This document shows, piece after piece, positions 39,117 to 48,267 of a stretch of 64,000 nucleotides of DNA (positions are counted from its first letter, which is position 1; every line of letters starts with the position of its first letter). The position numbers were made by a program, and so were the translations under genes. The notes under the pieces are model-generated. The model saw only the letters and a list, made by a program, of their open reading frames with translations. It had not been told where the DNA came from and did no database searches. Source of the DNA: Lapillicoccus jejuensis (GTDB taxonomy: Bacteria; Actinomycetota; Actinomycetes; Actinomycetales; Dermatophilaceae); assembly GCF_006715055.1 (NCBI RefSeq), contig NZ_VFMN01000001.1, positions 1,798,001 to 1,862,000 of the forward strand, in the 5' to 3' direction.

Positions 39117-39566
39117 CTACTCCAGGTCGTCGTTGAGCCGGCCGAGCAGCCGCGAGAGGTCGCCGAGCTCGTCGGGGGTCCACGCGTCGAGCGCCTCGGC
39201 GATCCGGACCCGCCGCGCCGCCAGCGCGGTGCCGAGCGCCTCGCTGCCGCTCTCGGTGAGGTGCAGCAGCCGGGCCCGCGCGTCGGTGGGGGAGGTGACG
39301 CGCTCCAGCAGGCCGAGCTTCTCGAGCAGCGTGATGTTGCGGCTCATCGTCGACTTGTGCAGCCCGAGCCGTTCGGCGACGTCGGCCGCCCGGACCCCCT
39401 CGGTGAGGGTCTCGGACAGCTCGAGCACCGTGACGAGGACGGCGTACGACGACGGGTCGAGGTCGGGGTGCACCTCCGCCGCGATCGCCCCGGACGTGGC
39501 CCGGGCCCGCCGGAGCAGTCGGGTGAGTTCTCGTTCGACGCCGGTCAGGCCGGGACGGTTCGGCAT
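39117..39566 (-). CDS. MarR-family regulator
   Basis: 149 residues. Helical N-terminus (VERELTRLLRRARATSGAIA), winged helix (TEGVRAADVAERLGLHKSTM, SRNITLLEKLGLLERVTSPT, DARARLLHLTESG) and a C-terminal helix (LGDLSRLLGRLNDDLE). It stands alone between the exporter operon and the broken glycoside hydrolase. Targets unknown. Confidence 0.9.
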   Translation of the reverse strand: MPNRPGLTGVERELTRLLRRARATSGAIAAEVHPDLDPSSYAVLVTVLELSETLTEGVRAADVAERLGLHKSTMSRNITLLEKLGLLERVTSPTDARARLLHLTESGSEALGTALAARRVRIAEALDAWTPDELGDLSRLLGRLNDDLE

Positions 39567-39570
39567 CTGA

Positions 39571-41163
39571 TCAGCCTAGGCCCACGGCCACCCGGGTGAG
39601 CGGTGCGCAGGTCCCGGCCGCCCAGCGGACCCGGACGGCGGCGGCGCCGGGGACGCCGGCGGTGAGCGTGCGTCCGCCGTCGGCGGTGCTGCGCGTCGTC
39701 GTCGGGACCGCGGACCAGGACCCGCTGCTCGACTGCGCCTCGAGCCACGGGGAGGGGGACGAGGACGGGCCGATGGTGACGACCAGCGACGTCACGTGCG
39801 GCCCCGGCCACGAGACCCAGTCGCCCTGGCCGGAGCAGGAGGACGGCGCGACCTGCGCGGCGGGCCACGGCGAGGTGCGCTGCACGCCGCCCGACCGGCC
39901 CGAGGTGAGGTACCAGTCCTCCAGCGGGTCGGCCACGACCGCGCCGGTGCCGACACCGAGGCCGCCCGAGCCGACGGACAGGCCGGAGGCGTCGTACCCG
40001 GTGACCGACACCGTGGCGGCGCCGCTCGAGGCGACCGTCCACGACGTCTGCGACCCCGGCAGGGACGGGCTCGTCGTCGTCGCCCCGCCCGCCGCCACCA
40101 CCGAGACGACGTACGACGTCGCCGCCGACGTCCCGCGCCAGCGCACGGTCCGCACCCCGGAGACGGGGGCGGAGACGGAGGTGACGAGCGGCTTCTGCGC
40201 CGTCGGCGCGGTGGGCAGGACCGGCTGGCCGAGCGCCGTCCCGAAGCGGCGGATCGCGTCGATCCGTCCCTGCATCGCGGCGTCGTCGCCGGGGACGTGC
40301 AGCGTGTAGCCGTCCTCGTGCGGGACGACGCCGTAGTGGTCGCCGTGCGGCATGACCGACCAGACGGCCGCGCCGCTGACGTTCGGGTCGGCGGCGATCG
40401 ACTGCAGGGCGGTGTCGTCCGCGTCGGTCGAGGGGTACTCGCCGATGACATAGACCTTGCCCGCGGCGGTCGCCGTCGCGGCGTCCGCGTGGACCGCCGC
40501 CGCGTCGAGCGGGTAGTAGTGCGAGTCGGAGATGTCGACGCTCGGCGAGGCCGTCACGGCCCACTGCACGCCGCGGGACTGGCCGGCCGCGACGAGCTGG
40601 CGCGGGGCGAGGGTCTTGACGAAGGCCGCGTTGGCCTGGACCCAGGACGGGATCTCCCAGTCCATCTCGTTGCCGAGCTCCCAGGCCATGATCGTCGGGT
40701 CGTCGCCGAGGCGGCGTCCGGTGAGCGGGTTGACGTGGTTGAGCACGACGGCGACGTGCGCCTGGTAGGCGGCGATGGCGCGCGGGTCGCTGTAGAACGC
40801 GGTCCCCGGGTAGGTCGTGTCGAGGCCGAGCCAGCGCAGGACGTCGTACCGGCCGCCATGGTAGTACCGCCCGTTGTCGCTGAGCGGGACGATCAGCCGC
40901 AGCCCGAGCCGCCCGGCCTCGGCGACCGTGAGGTCGATCGGGCCCCACGCGGCCGGGTTCCACAGGCCCATCGAGGGCTCGAGGGAGAGCGGGCTGCCGG
41001 TGGAGATGCCGACGGTGTGGGCGCGCACGACGGTGGCGCCGAGCTCGCGGGCGGCGCGCAGGCCGTCGCGGATCCGGAACGCCGTGGGGTAGGCGACCGA
41101 CTGGCCGGCGTCCGGGTCGACGCCGGCGACGTTCTCGTCGAGGCCGGTCCAGTAGAGGTTCAG
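39571..41163 (-). pseudogene. Glycoside hydrolase (GH5/mannanase-like), 5' end missing
   Basis: About 530 codons run from about 41163 to the stop at 39571. The catalytic TIM barrel starts abruptly at NLYWTGLDEN and includes RAHTVGISTG, the acid/base in IMAWELGNEMDWEIP and the nucleophile in VYVIGEYPST. A fibronectin-III-like domain (about residues 365-445) and a C-terminal carbohydrate-binding-like domain follow. Upstream of NLYW the frame runs into sequence that codes for a glycosyltransferase on the other strand; there is no signal peptide, start codon or ribosome site. About 40-60 N-terminal residues, including the export signal, appear to be lost. Confidence 0.8.
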
Positions 41164-41165
41164 AT
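41155..41165. other. Breakpoint joining two 5'-truncated genes head to head
   Basis: To the left the minus strand codes for a hydrolase beginning mid-domain (Asn codon at 41158-41160). To the right the plus strand codes for a glycosyltransferase beginning mid-domain (Gln codon at 41161). No intergenic, promoter or repeat sequence separates them. This is the mark of a deletion, an inversion end or an assembly misjoin. Confidence 0.75.
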
Positions 41166-41562
41166 CGAGGTCGTCAACCGCTACGTCACCGACGAGGAGG
41201 CCCGGGCGCACTTCGCCGCGGCCCACGCCGTCGTCCTGCCCTACCACCGCTCGTCCTCGTCCGGTCCGCTGCACATGGCGATGAGCGCCGGGCTCCCCGT
41301 CGCCGTCACCGCCGTCGGCGGCCTGGTCGACGCCGCCGGCGACTACGCGGGCGCCCTCCTCGTCCCCGCCCGCGACCCGCAGGCGCTGGCCGAGGCGCTC
41401 GTCGAGCTCGCCGACCGCCGCGGGCAGCGGTACGACGACCCGCACAGCTGGGACCGCACGACCGACGCCTACCTCGACCTCGTGGCGACCCTCACGGGCA
41501 CCCCGTCCCCGTCCACCGCCCCCTCCGAGAACACCGCCGTCCCCGTCAGGAGCGCCTCATGA
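41161..41562 (+). pseudogene. Group 1 glycosyltransferase, C-terminal fragment
   Basis: About 133 codons remain. The visible part is the end of the second GT-B domain: VNRYVTDEEARAHFAAAHAV, VLPYHRSSSSGPLHMAMSAG, LPVAVTAVGGLVDAAGDYAG and LVPARDPQALAEALVELAD. The sugar-nucleotide site motif is intact, but the acceptor domain and most of the donor domain (roughly 230-250 residues) are missing. Its TGA overlaps the ATG of the DUF4397 gene (ATGA), so it was once the coupled upstream member of this operon. The frame is open leftward but reads the antisense of the hydrolase. Confidence 0.8.
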
Positions 41563-42497
41563 CCCGCACCACCACCTCGACCCGCCACGCCGCGCGCGGC
41601 GCGCGTCGCGCCGGCCTGCTCGGCGCCCTCCTGACCGCCGTCGCCGTCCTCGTCGCCACCCTCGGGCTCGCGACCGCCGGGTCCGCGGCGGCCGACGACA
41701 CCGCCGGCGCGACCCCGCCCGGTGCCGCCTGGATCCGCGCCGGCCACTTCGTGCCCGGCTTCGGGGCCGCCCGCGTCGACCTGCTCCCGGAGGGCTCGTC
41801 CGCCGGTGCGCCCTCGTCGGTCGTCATGTCCCCCGGGGCGACGTACGGCGACATGACGTCGTACCAGAAGATCGCGCCGGGCTCCTACACCGTGCAGATC
41901 CGCTCCTCCGGGGCGCAGCCGTCGACCGCGCCGCTGCTCACCCGCTCGTTCAGCGTCACCGCGGGCTCGGCCCACACGGTCGCCGTCGTCGGCAACGCGT
42001 CCGCTCCGCGGCTCGTCGTGCTCGGCGACGACCTCACGCCGCCCGCCGCCGGCTCGGCCCGGGTCCGCCTGCTCGACGCCTCGGCGTCGGCCACCAGTCT
42101 CGACGTCGCCGCCCAGAACGGCCCGACGCTCGCCTCGGGCGCGGTGCTCGGCCAGGTGACGCCGTACGCCACCGTCCCGAAGGGCCCGTGGACCCTCACC
42201 CTCGGCGGCTCCGGTGCCACGCCGGCCACCCAGCGGATCAGCCTCGAGAGCGGAAACGTCTACACGGCGATCGCGCTCGACAGCGACGGTGGGCTGCGCG
42301 TGCAGCTCGTCACCGACGCCGCCGGGTCCGCGGCCCTGCCCGCCGGCGGCGCCGCCACCGGTCTCGGCGGCCTCGCCGCGGGCGCCGGCACCACCGCGCC
42401 GTCGCCGCTCGTCGCCCCGGCGGCCGTCGCCGCCCTCGCAGTCCTCGCCGCGTTCGGCGCGGTCGTCGCCCGCCGCCGTCCCGGACGGGTCCGGTGA
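41559..42497 (+). CDS. DUF4397 surface protein
   Basis: 312 residues. Signal peptide (about 1-45, ending GSAAADD), two DUF4397 beta-sandwich repeats (AWIRAGHFVPGFGAARVDLL ... GSYTVQIR; ARVRLLDASASATSLDVAAQ ... GPWTLTLGG), a Gly/Ala-rich linker and a C-terminal membrane helix with an RRRPGRVR tail. The tail resembles a cell-wall sorting region, but no LPxTG-type motif is present. A class F sortase gene follows with a GTGA overlap. Likely cell-surface exposed. Confidence 0.88.
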   Translation: MTRTTTSTRHAARGARRAGLLGALLTAVAVLVATLGLATAGSAAADDTAGATPPGAAWIRAGHFVPGFGAARVDLLPEGSSAGAPSSVVMSPGATYGDMTSYQKIAPGSYTVQIRSSGAQPSTAPLLTRSFSVTAGSAHTVAVVGNASAPRLVVLGDDLTPPAAGSARVRLLDASASATSLDVAAQNGPTLASGAVLGQVTPYATVPKGPWTLTLGGSGATPATQRISLESGNVYTAIALDSDGGLRVQLVTDAAGSAALPAGGAATGLGGLAAGAGTTAPSPLVAPAAVAALAVLAAFGAVVARRRPGRVR

Positions 42498-43195
42498 GCC
42501 GGCGGCGGCGCGTGACGGTCCCCTCGGCCGTCGCGGCGCTCGGGGGCGCCGTCCTGCTCGCGGGCTGCGGCGCGGCGGGAGGGGCGTCCACGCTCACCCC
42601 GTCCACCGCGGCGACCACCACCTCCGCCCCGCCGTCGACCTCACCCGACGGCTCGCCCACCGGGACCACCCCCACCGGCACGACCGGGGCGACCGCCGCC
42701 GCCCAGGCCGGCGAGGTCAAGGTCCCGGCCGGCGGCTCCAGCGGCCCGGCCGTCCCCGCCGGGCTGCGGCCCGTGCGGATCCAGGCCCCGTCCATCGGCC
42801 TCGACGCCGTCGTCGGCGAGCTCGGTCTCGCGGCCGACGGCTCCGTCCAGGTGCCGTCCGACCCGGACGCCACGGGCTGGTTCGACCAGGGCCCGGCCCC
42901 GGGCCAGCGCGGCCCGGCCGTCGTCCTCGGCCACGTCGACTCGCGCACCGGCCCGGCCGTCTTCGCCAGGCTGCGCGACCTGAAGGTCGGCGACCCGGTC
43001 GTCGTCACCCTCCGCGACGGCGCCCAGGCGCGCTTCACCGTCGACGGCACCCTCACCTTCGCCAAGTCCGACTTCCCGACCGCGGCCACCTACGGCCCCG
43101 TGCCCGGGCCGGCGCTGCGCCTCATCACCTGCGGCGGCGCCTACGTCCGCGACCGCGGCGGCTACCAGTCCAACGTCGTGGTGTTCGCCTCATGA
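42494..43195 (+). CDS. Class F sortase
   Basis: 233 residues. The N-terminus is lipoprotein-like (AVAALGGAVLLAGC, Cys25), followed by a Thr/Ser/Pro linker and the sortase barrel: VRIQAPSIGLDAVVGELGLA, the catalytic His147 in VVLGHVDS, Cys213 in LRLITCGG, and Arg in RDRGGYQSNVVVF. Class F enzymes are transpeptidases typical of actinobacteria with poorly known substrates. Placement directly after a DUF4397 protein suggests partnership. It overlaps both neighbours. Confidence 0.92.
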   Translation: MSRRRRVTVPSAVAALGGAVLLAGCGAAGGASTLTPSTAATTTSAPPSTSPDGSPTGTTPTGTTGATAAAQAGEVKVPAGGSSGPAVPAGLRPVRIQAPSIGLDAVVGELGLAADGSVQVPSDPDATGWFDQGPAPGQRGPAVVLGHVDSRTGPAVFARLRDLKVGDPVVVTLRDGAQARFTVDGTLTFAKSDFPTAATYGPVPGPALRLITCGGAYVRDRGGYQSNVVVFAS

Positions 43196-44406
43196 GCCGC
43201 CACCCCGGGAGCACCGGCCGCACCGGTCCGCTGCGCGTCGTCCTCGCCGACCGCGGCGACGCCCTCACCGGCTACCTCTCCGCCGCCCTCGCCGAGCAGA
43301 CGCAGGTCGTCGGACGCATCGACGCCGAGCTGTCGCGGGCCGAGCGCCTGCTCGTCGCCGCCGCGACGTTCCGGCCCGACCGCCGCGCCTGGGCCGAGCG
43401 CTTCTTCAAGAGCGACCTCGCCGTGCGGCTGCGCTCGCGCCGCGCCGAGCGCGCGCTGCGCGCCCTCGCCGCCGACGGGACGTCGTACGACGTCGTCGTG
43501 CAGACCCACGCCCTCTTCGTCCTCGACGACCCGCGCACCGTCCTCTACGTCGACTGCACCCACCGGCAGTCGATGGAGCACTGGCCCGACTGGAACCCGC
43601 TGACCGGCCGCGCCCTGCAGCGCTGGCTGGACCGCGAGCGCGCGCAGTACCACCGCGCCGCGCACGTCCTCGCCTTCAGCGAGGCCACCCGGCGCTCCCT
43701 CGTCGAGGAGTACGACGTGCCCGCCGAGCGGGTGGCCGTCGTCGGCGCCGGCGCCAACGTCGCCGAGCTGCCCACTGCGTCGCCGTACCCGGCCGAGCCC
43801 GCGATCCTCTTCGTCGGCAACGATTTCGTCCGCAAGGGCGGCGAGGCGCTCCTGCAGGCCTTCGCCCTCGTCCGCGCGCAGGTGCCCGCCGCGACCCTCA
43901 CCCTCGTCGGGACGTCGTACGCCGTCCCGTCCGAGGGGCTGCCCGACGGCGTCGAGGTGGTCGGTCGCGTGCACGACCGCGCCGAGATGGACCGGCTCTA
44001 CGAGCGGTCCGCGGTGCTGGCCCTGCCCTCGACGTTCGACCCCTTCCCGCTCGTCGTCCTCGAGGCGATGGCGCACGCCCGCCCGGTCGTCGCGACCCGG
44101 CAGTGCGGGGTGCCCGAGATGGTCCTCGACGGTGTCACCGGCACGCTCGTCGAGCCCGGCGCCGACCTCGTCCCGCGCCTCGCCGCCCAGCTCGTCGACC
44201 TGCTGCGCCGGCCCGAGCACGCGGCCGCCCTCGGCCGGGCCGGCCGCGCCGCCGTGGAGCGCGAGCACCGGTGGTCGCACGTCGTCACCCGGATCCGCCA
44301 CGCCGTCGGCGACCTCGCCGCCGCCCCGGACCGGTTCGGCGTCGTCGCCGCGGTCCACCCCCTGACGTCCGCACAGCCCGCACGGTCCCTCGGAGGAGAG
44401 TCATGA
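43192..44406 (+). CDS. Glycosyltransferase, GT4-like
   Basis: 404 residues. The C-terminal GT-B domain shows ILFVGNDFVRKGGEALLQAF, the donor-site region LALPSTFDPFPLVVLEAMAH with the EX7E-type pattern, and GVPEMVLDGVTGTLVEPG. The N-terminal acceptor domain is less typical (LYVDCTHRQSMEHWPDWNPL). It is likely cytoplasmic or membrane-associated and adds a sugar during polysaccharide assembly. Starts and ends overlap neighbours. Confidence 0.92.
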   Translation: MSRHPGSTGRTGPLRVVLADRGDALTGYLSAALAEQTQVVGRIDAELSRAERLLVAAATFRPDRRAWAERFFKSDLAVRLRSRRAERALRALAADGTSYDVVVQTHALFVLDDPRTVLYVDCTHRQSMEHWPDWNPLTGRALQRWLDRERAQYHRAAHVLAFSEATRRSLVEEYDVPAERVAVVGAGANVAELPTASPYPAEPAILFVGNDFVRKGGEALLQAFALVRAQVPAATLTLVGTSYAVPSEGLPDGVEVVGRVHDRAEMDRLYERSAVLALPSTFDPFPLVVLEAMAHARPVVATRQCGVPEMVLDGVTGTLVEPGADLVPRLAAQLVDLLRRPEHAAALGRAGRAAVEREHRWSHVVTRIRHAVGDLAAAPDRFGVVAAVHPLTSAQPARSLGGES

Positions 44407-44798
44407 CCCTGACCACCCAGCCCACCCTGTCCTCGCCCGTCCCGGCCGACCTGCCGGACACCGGGCTCGTGCACCGGCCCTGGGGCCGGTTCGAGCAGCT
44501 GACCCACAACGAGACGACGACCGTCAAGATCATCACCGTCGAGCCCGCGGCCCGGCTCAGCCTGCAGCGCCACGAGCACCGCGCGGAGCGCTGGCAGGTC
44601 CTGGCCGGCCCGCTGGCCGTCGAGGTCGACGGCCGCGCCTGGGAGGCTCAGGTCGGCGAGGTCGTCTGGGTGCCGTGCGGGGCCACGCACCGGATGGGCA
44701 ACACGGGCGTCGAGCCCGCGCAGGTCCTCGAGATCGGCTACGGCCACTTCGACGAGGACGACATCGAGCGGCTCCAGGACGACTACGCCCGCTCCTGA
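44403..44798 (+). CDS. Mannose-6-phosphate isomerase type II-like cupin
   Basis: 131 residues. Single cupin: HRPWGRFEQLTHNETTTVKI, metal-ligand cluster LSLQRHEHRAERWQVLAG (His57, His59, Glu62), GEVVWVPCGATHRMGNTG (His96). It corresponds to the C-terminal half of bifunctional ManC/AlgA-type proteins; the pyrophosphorylase half is absent. In this operon it would interconvert mannose-6-P and fructose-6-P to supply GDP-mannose. ATG overlaps the upstream stop. Confidence 0.88.
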   Translation: MTLTTQPTLSSPVPADLPDTGLVHRPWGRFEQLTHNETTTVKIITVEPAARLSLQRHEHRAERWQVLAGPLAVEVDGRAWEAQVGEVVWVPCGATHRMGNTGVEPAQVLEIGYGHFDEDDIERLQDDYARS

Positions 44799-44880
44799 GC
44801 CGCCGGCTCCACCCCCCACCCCCGCAGCACCTGCCGCCCCTGCCGTACCTGCCGGTCCCGACCGGCGTGAGGAGCACGAG

Positions 44881-47800
44881 TTGACCACGACCACCGACAC
44901 GACGCAGGACGCCGCGCGCGCCGCGGCGGCCGCAGGGGACCCGGCAGCCGCCGGGTTCCCCGTCGTCGGCGACGTCGGCGACGTCGGCGACCTCGGCGAC
45001 GTCGACACGTCGCGCGTCGAGCGCCGCGTGGGGGACCGCGCCGCCGACGAGGCGGCGGCGAGCGGTCTCAAGCGCATCGCCGCCATCAGCGCGTCCCTCG
45101 TCAGCACCTACGCCCTCACCAGCGCGCTCGGCCTCGCCTTCTGGCTGCTGGCCGCGCGCCAGTTCTCGGTGAGCTCGGTCGGGGTCGGCGGCGCCGCCAT
45201 CTCGATGATGACGCTGCTCGGCACCTTCGGCACCTGCGGGCTCGGCACGCTGCTCATCAGCCGCCTGCCGCGCACGGAGCAGGGCGACCGCCGCGTCCTC
45301 GTGCGCACCGCGCTGGCCTTCACGGCCACGGTGTCGGCCGTCCTCGCCGTCGTCGTCCCGCTCGTCGCCTACCACCTGGTCGGTCTGGAGAACCTCGGGC
45401 CGATCGTCGGCTCGCCGTGGTCCGTCCTCGCGTTCGCCGCCGGGACGGCGCTCATGTCGGTCGGGCTCGTCGCGGACCAGGCCGTCCTCGTGCTCGGCAG
45501 CGGCCGGCTGCAGACCGAGCGCAACGCCGTCGCCAGCGTCGTCAAGCTCGCCGTCCTCGGCGGGCTCGCCCTCGCCGGCGCGACCGGCGGGATGACGATC
45601 TTCGTCGCCTGGGCGATCGGCACGCTCGTCTCGCTGCCGCTCGTCGCCTGGCGCACCCGCGGGGGCCGGGCGCTGGAGCACCCGGGCCGCCTGGTCGACC
45701 CGCGCCGCCTGCGCGGCCTCGGCCGGCTCGCCCTGTCGCACCACGCGCTCAACACGACGCTCCAGGCCCCGCTGCAGCTGCTGCCGCTGCTCGTCCTCGT
45801 CATCGTCTCCAGCCGCGAGAACGGCATCTTCACCAGCGCGCTGCAGGTCACCGGCGTCGTCTTCACGCTGCCCTACAGCATCACCGTCGGCCTCTTCGCG
45901 TCGGCCGACGGCGACGAGCGCGCCGTCCTCTCGCGGATGAGGCTGACCCTGCCGGTCTCTCTCGGCATCAGCCTTTTGGCCAACCTCCTGCTGTTCCCCC
46001 TGGCGCCGTACGTCCTGCGGGTCTTCGGGGCGGCGTACTCCGACGAGGGCGCCACGATCCTGCGGGTCATGGCCCTCGCCGGGCTCTTCTTCGTCGTCAA
46101 GGACCACTTCGTCGCGCTGCGCCGGGTCCAGGACCGCACGACCAACGCGACGCTCGTCATGGTCGGTTTCACCGTCGCCGAGCTCGCGGCGGCGTACGTC
46201 GGCGCCCGCACGACCGGGGGCGCGCTGGGGATGGCCGTCGGCTGGGTCTGCGTCCTCGCCGTCGAGGCCGTCGTGCTGTCGGTGCCGCTGCTCGTCGCCG
46301 CCCGGCCCGGCCTGCTGGCCCGGGTGCCCGTCCCGGCCCGCCGCGGGTCCACCGCGACGACGGCTACCGTGACGGACGTGCCGGCCGAGCCGAGCGGGAC
46401 CACCGCCGCCACCCCGACCCCCCGCCCCGCCCGGCCGGAGCCGGCCTGGCTGCGCCGCGGCCGGCACCTGGCCCGCCGCATCGGCCCCGGGCCCGCGCTG
46501 CTGCTCATGTGCGCCGGCCTGCTCCCGATGGCGTACGGCGTCGCGTCGGCCCGAGAGCTCGGGACGAGCGGTCCCGCGCAGGGCCTCTACGTCCTCGGTC
46601 TGCTCGTCGTCTTCGTGCCGGCGGCCGTGGGCATCCTGCTGCCGCGGGCCCGCACGAGCACCCGGGTCCTGCTGGCCCTGGCCATGGCCCTGCTGCTCCA
46701 GCTGACCCGGCTCGTGCTCTACCCGACGCGGTTCATGTTCCACGACGAGCTCATCCACGCGAACGTGCTGCGGCTGCTCGGCGACAGCGGGCGGCTCTTC
46801 ACGGAGAACTCGCTGCTGCCCGTCACCAGCTACTACCCGGGCCTCGAGGTCGCCACGGACGCCGTCCAGCAGCTGACCGGCATCGCGCCGCACACCGCGG
46901 CCGTCGTCGTCCTGCTCGCCGCCCGGCTCGTCATCGCCCTCGCGCTGCTCCTGCTCGTCGCGCACCTCACCGGCTCGCGCCGGGCCGGCGCCGCGGCCGT
47001 CGTGGTCTACGCGTGCAACCCGCAGATGCTGTTCTTCAACAGCCAGTTCTCCTACCAGACCCTCGCGCTGCCGCTCGCGGTGCTCACCGTCTACCTCGTC
47101 GCCACCCGCGTCCAGGGGACCCGCACGAGCCTGCTGCCCGGCGCCCTCGCGAGCGTCGCCGTGGTCTTCACCCACCACGTCACCGCCGTGCTGCTCATCG
47201 CCGTCTTCGTCGTCTGGTGGGCCCTCGAGCTCGGCCTGCGCCGGGGCCGGCCGAACGCCGGCCGGTCGCTCGCGGCGATGGTCGCGGTCGCGGTGGCCGC
47301 CTTCGCCGTCACGCTGCTCAACCCGGGCAACAGCCTGGTCAGCTACCTCACCGCCATCGGTGACAGCTCGGCCAACGCGCTGGTCAAGGTGCTCTCCGGC
47401 CAGCAGCAGCGCAAGGTCTTCCAGAACAGCGCCGGTGTCCTCACCCAGCCGTGGGAGCAGGTGCTCATCGTCGCCTCGCTCGTGCTGACCCTCGCGGTCC
47501 TCGTGCCGGCGCTGTGGCGGGCGCGCACCCTGCTGCGCCGCCGCGTCGCCGTGGTGACGCTGCTGCTGCTCGTCGCGGTGATCTACCCGATCATCCCGGG
47601 CGGGCACCTCACCGTCTCCACCGCCGAGGTGGGCGACCGGTCCGCCGGCTTCGTCTTCCTCGGGGTCGCGTTCGTCGTCGCCTGGTGGATCTGGCGCACG
47701 CCGGTCCGCTGGTGGCGCACTGCCGTGCTGTCCGCCGGTGCTGCCGTCGTCTTCCTCGGAAGCATCATCCTCGGCGCAGGGTCGGTCTCGTCGCAGCTGC

Positions 47801-48267
47801 CGGGCCCGTTCCGGGTCTCCGACGACGCCCGCACCGTCGACGCCGACAACCTCGCGGCCGCCGACTGGATGGCGCAGAACCTGCCGGCCGAGAGCCGGGT
47901 CTACGCCGACCGGGTGGGCGCGCTGCTCGCCGCGGCCGACGGCCACCAGTACGCCGTCACCCACATCGGCACCGGCGTCGACGCCTCGCGGCTGCTGCTC
48001 GACCCGCAGTTCACCCCGGAGGACGTCCGCGAGATCAAGGCGGCGGGCATCCGCTACCTCGTGGCCGACCGGCGCAACGCCTTCGGCCTGCCCAACCAGG
48101 GCGTCTACATCGAGAGCGGCGAGTTCGGCGGCGACGACCGGACCACCCCGGTGCCGGCCCAGGCGCTGCGCAAGTTCTCGTCCGTCCCGGGCGTCGACGT
48201 CCTCTACGACAACGGCTCCGTGGTCGTCTACGACCTCGGCGCCCTCGAGCAGGGAGGTGCCTCGTGA
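44881..48267 (+). CDS. Fusion: polysaccharide flippase plus multi-pass glycosyltransferase-like domain
   Basis: 1128 residues from TTG 44881 (GAGGAG well placed upstream). Residues 1-70 are acidic with a GDVGDVGDLGDVD repeat. Residues 70-488 are a Wzx/MATE-like flippase with about 12 TM segments (FWLLAARQFSVSSVGVGGAA, LALSHHALNTTLQAPLQLLP). A Thr/Pro/Ala linker (about 489-533) leads to a second polytopic half with FHDELIHAN near 620, a DE pair typical of GT-C catalytic loops, and a soluble tail (about 985-1128, DWMAQNLPAESRVYADRVG). No stop separates the halves; GTG codons in the linker could allow internal initiation. It couples export and sugar transfer in one chain. Confidence 0.85.
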   Translation: MTTTTDTTQDAARAAAAAGDPAAAGFPVVGDVGDVGDLGDVDTSRVERRVGDRAADEAAASGLKRIAAISASLVSTYALTSALGLAFWLLAARQFSVSSVGVGGAAISMMTLLGTFGTCGLGTLLISRLPRTEQGDRRVLVRTALAFTATVSAVLAVVVPLVAYHLVGLENLGPIVGSPWSVLAFAAGTALMSVGLVADQAVLVLGSGRLQTERNAVASVVKLAVLGGLALAGATGGMTIFVAWAIGTLVSLPLVAWRTRGGRALEHPGRLVDPRRLRGLGRLALSHHALNTTLQAPLQLLPLLVLVIVSSRENGIFTSALQVTGVVFTLPYSITVGLFASADGDERAVLSRMRLTLPVSLGISLLANLLLFPLAPYVLRVFGAAYSDEGATILRVMALAGLFFVVKDHFVALRRVQDRTTNATLVMVGFTVAELAAAYVGARTTGGALGMAVGWVCVLAVEAVVLSVPLLVAARPGLLARVPVPARRGSTATTATVTDVPAEPSGTTAATPTPRPARPEPAWLRRGRHLARRIGPGPALLLMCAGLLPMAYGVASARELGTSGPAQGLYVLGLLVVFVPAAVGILLPRARTSTRVLLALAMALLLQLTRLVLYPTRFMFHDELIHANVLRLLGDSGRLFTENSLLPVTSYYPGLEVATDAVQQLTGIAPHTAAVVVLLAARLVIALALLLLVAHLTGSRRAGAAAVVVYACNPQMLFFNSQFSYQTLALPLAVLTVYLVATRVQGTRTSLLPGALASVAVVFTHHVTAVLLIAVFVVWWALELGLRRGRPNAGRSLAAMVAVAVAAFAVTLLNPGNSLVSYLTAIGDSSANALVKVLSGQQQRKVFQNSAGVLTQPWEQVLIVASLVLTLAVLVPALWRARTLLRRRVAVVTLLLLVAVIYPIIPGGHLTVSTAEVGDRSAGFVFLGVAFVVAWWIWRTPVRWWRTAVLSAGAAVVFLGSIILGAGSVSSQLPGPFRVSDDARTVDADNLAAADWMAQNLPAESRVYADRVGALLAAADGHQYAVTHIGTGVDASRLLLDPQFTPEDVREIKAAGIRYLVADRRNAFGLPNQGVYIESGEFGGDDRTTPVPAQALRKFSSVPGVDVLYDNGSVVVYDLGALEQGGAS

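Noticed and set aside
39571..41445. Hydrolase starting at 41445 as an intact gene
   Set aside because: The first 94 residues of that frame are the antisense of a well-conserved glycosyltransferase and contain no signal peptide, so this is not the native N-terminus.
41559..42497. LPxTG-type sortase substrate
   Set aside because: The DUF4397 protein has a C-terminal helix and basic tail, but no recognisable LPxTG or LAxTG motif before the helix; only the architecture is suggestive.
44557..47964. 1135-codon minus-strand open frame opposite the flippase fusion
   Set aside because: Low-complexity Asp/Gly/Arg translation, a mirror of Ala/Val/Leu-rich membrane protein codons.
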